Source of the DNA: Umbelopsis ramanniana AG
Taxonomy: Eukaryota > Mucoromycota > Umbelopsidomycetes > Umbelopsidales > Umbelopsidaceae
Length of the DNA: 64,000 nt
Assembly (NCBI RefSeq): GCF_025399195.1
Contig: NW_026252153.1
Location: 59,815-123,814 of the forward strand
Reading direction: 5' to 3'
Positions 59,555 to 64,000 of the stretch are shown here, piece by piece; the stretch's first letter is position 1, and each line of letters opens with the position of its first letter. The position numbers and the translations under genes were made by a program. The notes beneath the pieces were generated by a model. It saw nothing but the letters and a program-made list of their open reading frames with translations, did no database searches and was not told where the DNA came from.

Positions 59555-60781
59555 TTATGATTGCTCAGGAACGCATCTTATCCATGTCACACCGACATCC
59601 GTTTTGGTCCAGCCAAGTTTTTTGAACATACTTTCACTTGCACTATTGAAGTTCTCAATAACGGCTTGGTTATATAATTGGTAATTAGCTTGAAGATCTT
59701 TAAATCTTTGCGCTTGCTTTTGGCATAGAGAGTTGACGACAACTTGTGCCAAACCCAAGCGTCTCCATTCTGGTCGGACGTGAAGCGCAGCAATGCAACC
59801 TTGAAGACAGTGAGAACATTAGAGAGTTACCTTTCATCGCATCAGGATTCTTTGGTTGAGCTCCAACTTACCATCAGCATGCGTACATGCCCAAGCAACC
59901 ATCTCTCCATCCTTTTTTCTTAATACACTTGATAGCTTGCAGCATTCAATAACGTAAGCCGGATCAAACGGTACCTTGTTGGATGTCCTGATCTAAGCGG
60001 TGTTTCATACGTGTAAGAAAAGGCAAAGAGTAGCACCGTATCACATCCCATAAACACATACCAATTCAGCATCATGCTCGGTGGCATCGTCCACCCTTAA
60101 TTCTTCCCCATTAACAGTAAGTGTTTGCAAAGCCTCTGTTTCCAAATAATTTTCAATAGGGCAAACATAGCGTACGCACGGTCCGTTGTAGCCAAGATTG
60201 AACAGCTTATAGAGGACGGGACACCAAAGGAGAGAAATTCCATGAAGAAACCGGCCATCTGTACCGTATCCAAGTGTCTGCACAGCTCGTCCTAACAGTG
60301 TTTGGCTTGTTTCATAAATAGATCTAGCGCTCTCAGAGGCAAACTGGAAGTCTCCTTTTTCTAAGCCAATCTCATCTTCGCCATTCCAAACAGGGTTTTC
60401 CTGATTGAGGTAGGCTTCGGTACTGACAAAAGGTCGCAGGCGATCTATTTCTTTGCATATGATCACCACCGGCTCCTTGGTAGGCGCAGTGGATAAATCA
60501 GGCTGAGAGCTATAAATGTCAAATGAGCCCAGTCCAGGGAGATTCCCAGCGTGCACTCGAGTCAGCCATGTCAAGATGGCTGCGGAATAGGGGAGGTATT
60601 GGGCTAAGAAAATTTTGACCGTTCCGTATTCGGATTCGTCTATACGATGCATATCAGTATCCATTGGAGCCATATATTCGAATCGAGAGTGCCTCAGGTA
60701 CAAAGTATAATGGTTGACGGCCGAAATAAATCCCAAAGTCAGTCCATTGTCAAAATAAGTCTCAACCGTCGACTGAGCCAA
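59555..60781 (-). CDS. GNAT-family acetyltransferase
   Basis: Three main exons: 60781-60062, one near 59995-59870, and one ending at 59555. About 350 residues. The C-terminal GNAT core shows MVAWACTHADGCIAALHVRP, then EWRRLGLAQVVVNSLC (acetyl-CoA loop R-x-x-G-L-A) and NFNSASESMFKKLGWTKTDV. The N-terminal half begins STVETYFDNGLTLGFISAVN and carries a less conserved domain, as in GLYAT/FR47-like enzymes. The frame start at 60781 reads TTG, not ATG, just after a possible acceptor (CTCAG). A short first exon upstream, perhaps near 60870, is therefore likely and the true start is unresolved. Substrate unknown. Same direction as the FHA gene, 90 bp away. Confidence 0.8.
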
Positions 60782-61397
60782 TCATGTCTGGTCGCCGTGA
60801 AAAACTGCATGTTGAACGCTATTGCTGGGCAGAGCAAGGTCAAACTGCTTGCAAATACTTTCATTCCTCCCTCAATTCTTTATCTTGACGATGCATGGAG
60901 CCGTTCAGGAAGCCCATCCCTTCCACAGGACGAGCTGTGACATCTTTCTTACATATGGATTTTTACCACTGGTTTACAGAGAAGGTATATATGAAGCATC
61001 CCTTTGGCTACATTACAAGCAAGGGAACAGTAAGCAGTGATATGCAAAGCATTCGTGTCGAATGAGCACAAGCTCTTTTTAACGTCTTGTTACCAAACGG
61101 CTATATGCATCAAGGCAATGGCATAATAGATCGAGCAAGGTATTCTAATTACAACTTGCGGTACAAAATCAGCCATAATTTCGAAATACATAGCTTAGTT
61201 TATGTAAATTAGCATTTTTTTCATTTTCTGGTAGGAAAAAGAGCAACATGTGCAAAACTGGTACTCAGGTGACTTTCGTCTGCCAAGTTTGCAATTTCCA
61301 CCGCTTTTTCCACGTCTCTCTTTCCCATTTTTTTTTGGTGCTCAACCGTCAAATCCTCCACCGGCCATCGCCCCCATTTGACAGCTGGAGAAGCAAT
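60782..61397. promoter_or_regulatory. Divergent promoter, GNAT / VAC8
   Basis: About 600 bp between the two genes; it may include the first exon of the GNAT gene. AT-rich with a T run near 61330. Confidence 0.4.
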
Positions 61398-63873
61398 ATG
61401 GGAAATTGCAGTAGCTGTTGCCAGAATTGCTGGGCAAGTAAGTGAAGTAAAGCTCGTCATGGGGAGCATGAAATCTACGCCATCTTCTAATCCATACCAT
61501 GTTTGACTTTTCAAAGAACGAAGTCGAACAGGACTCTATGAGCCGCTACTACAGGAGAATGAGCGACATGCTATAGCTGAACTCTTACAATACTTGGAAA
61601 GTATGTCTCATTCGCACCCATGGGGCCCGGGACCATAAGTTTTTGGCAAAATCCTGCGCACGCAGTTTCATAAAGACCACCATGTGCTAACGTAATCCTT
61701 ACCACACTAGATCGATCAGAAACTAATTTCTTTGACGGGGATCCTCTACGCGCTTTGTCGACGTTGGCGTACTCAGATAATGTGGATCTTCAGAGATCAG
61801 CTGCACTTGCCTTTGCAGAGATAACTGAAAAAGGTTGGCTGTCGTCTGTCATTTATAGTACGTGCGCTGTCCACTCAACGTGAATCTTTGATTTAGATGT
61901 TCGTAAAGTCGGTCGCGATACGCTGGAACCCATCATGTTTTTATTGCAGTCTCATGACGTTGAAGTTCAAAGAGCCGCCAGCGCCGCTCTAGGTAATTTG
62001 GCTGTCAATGGTACGTACGATACATTCAAGCAAAAATACATGGCTGGTGATAGCGACTAATCCATCCCACTGCTAGCGGAGAATAAGCTTCTCATTGTCA
62101 AACTGGGAGGTTTGGATCCACTTATTCGCCAAATGGGTAGTCCAAACGTCGAAGTTCAATGTAATGCGGTTGGGTGCATCACAAACCTTGCGACACATGG
62201 TAAGGAATTTTTTTTTTTTTGTAAAAGAGTGTGCACCCTTTTATCAAGACATGAACATGAATCAACTTTGCAGATGAGAACAAGGCAAAGATTGCAAAGT
62301 CAGACGCTCTCCGACTACTGGTTGATCTAGCACGTTCAAAAGACAAAAGAGTTCAAAGAAATGCTACTGGCGCCCTCTTGAACATGACCCATTCACGTAA
62401 GAATGATGTCTACTTTTATGCTGCACCCCCTTTCTTTTCGTAGGCTACCAGTATTGATAAATTACCCCACTACAGAGGAAAATCGTCAGCAGCTTGTCAA
62501 TGCCAATGCTATCCCCGTCCTCACCAGTTTACTCAATTCCGACGACCAGGATGTACAATACTACTGCACCACTGCATTAAGCAACATTGCTGTTGATGGT
62601 AAGGAATTTGATCAGAGTGCTAGTAAAGTCCGTGATAACTGACCAAAGTGCCATGTCCAAAACAGCTGCAAATAGAAAAAAATTAGCCCAGTCCGACTCA
62701 AGGTTGGTGCAATCGTTGATATCTTTGATGGACGCGAGGAGTCTCAAAGTTCAATGTCAAGCCGCTTTGGCGCTGCGGAATCTGGCATCCGATGGTAAGT
62801 TGAGAAGCATAGACACGTCATGCGCTGGCAAATTTTTTTTTTCTTATCGTATTTTTGCCACTAGAAAAATACCAGCTCGAAATCGTTCGGTTGAAAGGAC
62901 TACCGCCTTTGTTACGATTGTTAAAAACTCGATCTTTGGCTCTCATCCTATCATCCGTGGCGTGCATCAGAAATATCTCCATTCACACAGCCAATGAGTC
63001 GCCTATTATAGATGCTGGGTTTGTGGACCCGTTGATTGGACTGCTATCATATGACGACAATGAAGAAGTTCAGTGCCATGCCATATCTACTCTTCGCAAC
63101 CTTGCTGCCAGCTCAGAGCGCAACAAACGGGCTATTGTGGATGCCGGTGCTGTAGAGCGTATTAAGGAATTGGTGAACACCGTTCCTGTTAGCGTTCAGA
63201 GTGAAATGACAGCTGCTATTGCTGTGCTTGCGCTTTCTGACGAACTCAAGCCTAGATTATTGAACATGGGCATTCTCTCGGTGCTTGTATCCTTAACCAA
63301 CAGTTCCAATCTCGAAGTTCAAGGCAATTCGGCGGCTGCTATTGGTAACCTAAGCTCTAAAGGTAAAACCCCGAAACTTTTCAGACGTTTGATGGTGTCG
63401 TGATGGTTCTAATGCCATGTTTGCCTTGTTAGTCAAAGACTACGCGCCTTTTATCAAGGTTTGGGAATCACCTAATGGTGGGCTCCACGCCTACCTTGTT
63501 TCTTTCTTAGATGAAGGTCAGGATACCGCATTTCAACACATCGGCGTATGGACATTGGTTCAATTTTTGGAAGGTGGAGGTAAGGGGGGTTTTTTTGTTG
63601 TCACCTCGGATCAGAATGGTTGAAGCTAATGCGATTTTTGTAGATAAAGAATTGATCAAAAAATTAAGCAAAGCGCAAGATCTTGTTCAGTCTATTTCAA
63701 GAATTGCAAGCATGGGAGCTGAGGAAGACAGCACTTTATTGAACGGTGGCGATGAAGATAATTTGGACGACGCCGATGCTGACGTTCACGAACTAGCCAA
63801 GCGAGTGATCAACGTCATTGGATCAGACGCATCCAAGGGGTCTAAAAAGTCTGCTGGCAAGAAACAACGATAA
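61398..63873 (+). CDS. VAC8: Vacuolar armadillo protein Vac8
   Basis: Lipid-anchored ARM protein of the vacuole membrane, used in vacuole inheritance, nucleus-vacuole junctions and autophagy. Eleven exons, about 560 residues. The start [13 protein letters not shown] has the Gly2 myristoylation site and a Cys cluster for palmitoylation. ARM repeats follow, with cores such as [85 protein letters not shown] and [17 protein letters not shown]. The C-terminus is acidic then Lys-rich ([12 protein letters not shown]). All ten introns are phase 1, and six fall just after the NLA-type end of a repeat. Confidence 0.95.
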
Positions 63874-64000
63874 CGCAATCTCTACTAATTATTTTCCCCC
63901 AAGGGCAGTAGCTATACCTGTTTCTCTGCCATCTATGACCTGAATGGCCTCACGTACGATATACCCGGGCGTTGGGCTCAAACTTTTTTTTTTTTTTTTT
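63874..64000. other. 3' flank of VAC8
   Basis: Short tail of the window ending in a run of about 17 T. No gene visible. Confidence 0.5.

Overview
The window is nuclear DNA of a filamentous fungus. The genes are broken by many short introns (mostly about 50-110 bp) with clear GTAAGT-type donors and CAG/TAG acceptors. Fungal markers are a homoisocitrate dehydrogenase (lysine by the alpha-aminoadipate route), a VAC8 armadillo protein, a proteinase K-type subtilase, a heme-thiolate peroxidase and a fungal-type G-gamma. Genes that budding yeasts have lost (CSN4, an AKTIP/FTS-like E2 variant, a RUS/DUF647 protein, a neurochondrin-like protein), moderate AT richness and the intron style suggest an early-diverging lineage, most likely Mucoromycota (Umbelopsis- or Mucorales-like). 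The phylum is inference; the coding assignments come from the translated sequence.

Layout. 0.9-9.3 kb: CSN4, a RUS-family membrane protein, a small probable mitochondrial protein, a neurochondrin-like protein, one weak small ORF and a SAM methyltransferase. 11-21 kb: a secreted subtilase with a GPI-like tail, a membrane-anchored heme-thiolate peroxidase, a zinc-finger/PHD protein, an ankyrin protein and a Ser-rich protein of unknown role. 23-30 kb: free methionine-R-sulfoxide reductase, an Npr1/Hrk1-type kinase, the AKTIP/FTS homologue and the mitoribosome assembly factor Rsm22. 30.8-37.7 kb: three tandem cytochrome P450 genes with the same exon plan. 38-41.5 kb: a Gln/Gly-rich dehydrin-like hydrophilic protein and a single-exon orphan. 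42-50 kb: NIF3, the XPF/Rad1 nuclease, a G-gamma subunit, Lys12 and an intron-containing tRNA-Tyr, followed by about 2.2 kb of AT-rich gene-free DNA. 52-64 kb: a secreted Cys-rich protein, a RING/TRAF-type E3, a 2H phosphoesterase, a C2H2 factor, mitochondrial p32/Mam33, a PNKP/APLF-type FHA protein, a GNAT acetyltransferase and VAC8.

Most of the window is housekeeping. No CRISPR array, transposon, viral relic or rRNA was seen. The genes do not form one pathway. The only cluster-like block is the P450 trio, and no terpene cyclase, polyketide synthase or peptide synthetase lies beside it. The accessory items most worth attention are the P450 array, the dehydrin-like protein, the membrane-anchored peroxidase, the stand-alone FHA protein with an acidic tail, the G-gamma with an unusual C-terminus and the 393-residue orphan. 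I do not see a clearly new multi-gene system. Exon boundaries were worked out by hand from splice consensus and reading phase; those that remain uncertain are flagged.
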